Below, one piece after another: positions 63,949 to 64,000 of a stretch of 64,000 nucleotides of DNA. The notes under the pieces are model-generated. The model was given only the letters and a program-made list of their open reading frames with translations. It searched no databases and was not told the origin of the DNA. A program made the position numbers and the translations under genes. Where the stretch lies: assembly GCF_038725785.1 (NCBI RefSeq), contig NZ_CP109796.1, positions 6,262,501-6,326,500 on the forward strand, written 5' to 3'. The number at the start of each line of letters is the position of its first letter. Position 1 is the first letter of the stretch. The DNA comes from Termitidicoccus mucosus. Its GTDB lineage: Bacteria > Verrucomicrobiota > Verrucomicrobiia > Opitutales > Opitutaceae.

Positions 63949-64000
63949 ATGCGTTACCTATCAGCCTTCATTTTTGCGATTGGGATCCCGTTGTCATCCG
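63949..64000 (+). CDS. Start of an exported protein, cut by window end
   Basis: An ATG three bases after the receptor stop opens MRYLSAFIFAIGIPLSS, the beginning of a signal peptide. Only 17 residues are visible. The tight spacing makes it part of the BNR_4-TonB receptor operon; the product cannot be identified. Confidence 0.6.
   Translation, partial: MRYLSAFIFAIGIPLSS

Noticed and set aside
14000-64000. TATA words interpreted as promoters (-10 boxes)
   Set aside because: Most lie inside genes, in both orientations, without -35 partners, so they are reported as a compositional pattern instead.

Overview
The window is GC-rich chromosomal DNA that most resembles Opitutaceae (Verrucomicrobiota). 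The reasons are the SPFEV-type N-termini of the TonB-dependent receptors, the density of sugar-degradation genes, the verrucomicrobial style of dispersed intergenic inverted repeats, and the overall gene repertoire. Genus cannot be fixed from sequence alone.

1-5.9 kb is housekeeping: a truncated YqgE/AlgH protein, a dCMP-deaminase-family protein, trpE and glmS on the minus strand, and divergent glgC on the plus strand. 6-10.2 kb is an ammonium module: two Amt transporters and two GlnK-type PII proteins. Three sites with sigma-54 (-24/-12) geometry and two matching terminators indicate three nitrogen-controlled transcripts: amt, amt-glnK and glnK. 10.4-12 kb is a secreted TPR protein with a degenerate peptidase-MA-like core. 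12-13.9 kb is a small integrase/excisionase-like remnant surrounded by hairpins.

From 14 kb to the end of the window lies a large accessory polysaccharide-use region. The minus-strand run (14-34.8 kb) holds an AraC regulator, a URO-D family protein, a GH127 enzyme, two secreted glycosidases (GH5-like and GH2), a TonB receptor, an ADP-ribosylglycohydrolase, a GPH/MFS sugar symporter, a GH130 phosphorylase-like protein and a 1230-residue GH5-NHL exoenzyme. It is followed by an FAD oxidoreductase, a LacI regulator, a lactonase, a nearly identical second copy of the symporter, an RraA-like protein, an SDR, a UxuA-like dehydratase, a GH113 mannanase-like enzyme and a second TonB receptor. Two paralogous LacI regulators then alternate with two more GH5-NHL exoenzymes, a TIM-barrel isomerase, a BNR_4 protein, a D-2-hydroxyacid dehydrogenase and a third TonB receptor.

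The likely logic is as follows. Large surface GH5-Fn3-Ig-NHL enzymes, probably retained by a C-terminal GGGAP/hydrophobic/basic tail, cut a hemicellulose (beta-mannan is the best guess). TonB receptors import the fragments, and cytoplasmic GH113, GH130 and GH127 plus the symporters finish depolymerisation and uptake. Lactonase, dehydratase, SDR and RraA-like proteins could run an oxidative sugar-acid branch. The strongest new signals are (i) five palindromic operators reading GTTACG(C/A)TAAC toward their target genes, with each of two paralogous lacI genes bracketed by an inverted pair; (ii) the GH5-NHL architecture with a shared sorting-like tail; and (iii) TATA-containing words built from rare codons throughout the accessory region but almost absent from the first 13.9 kb.
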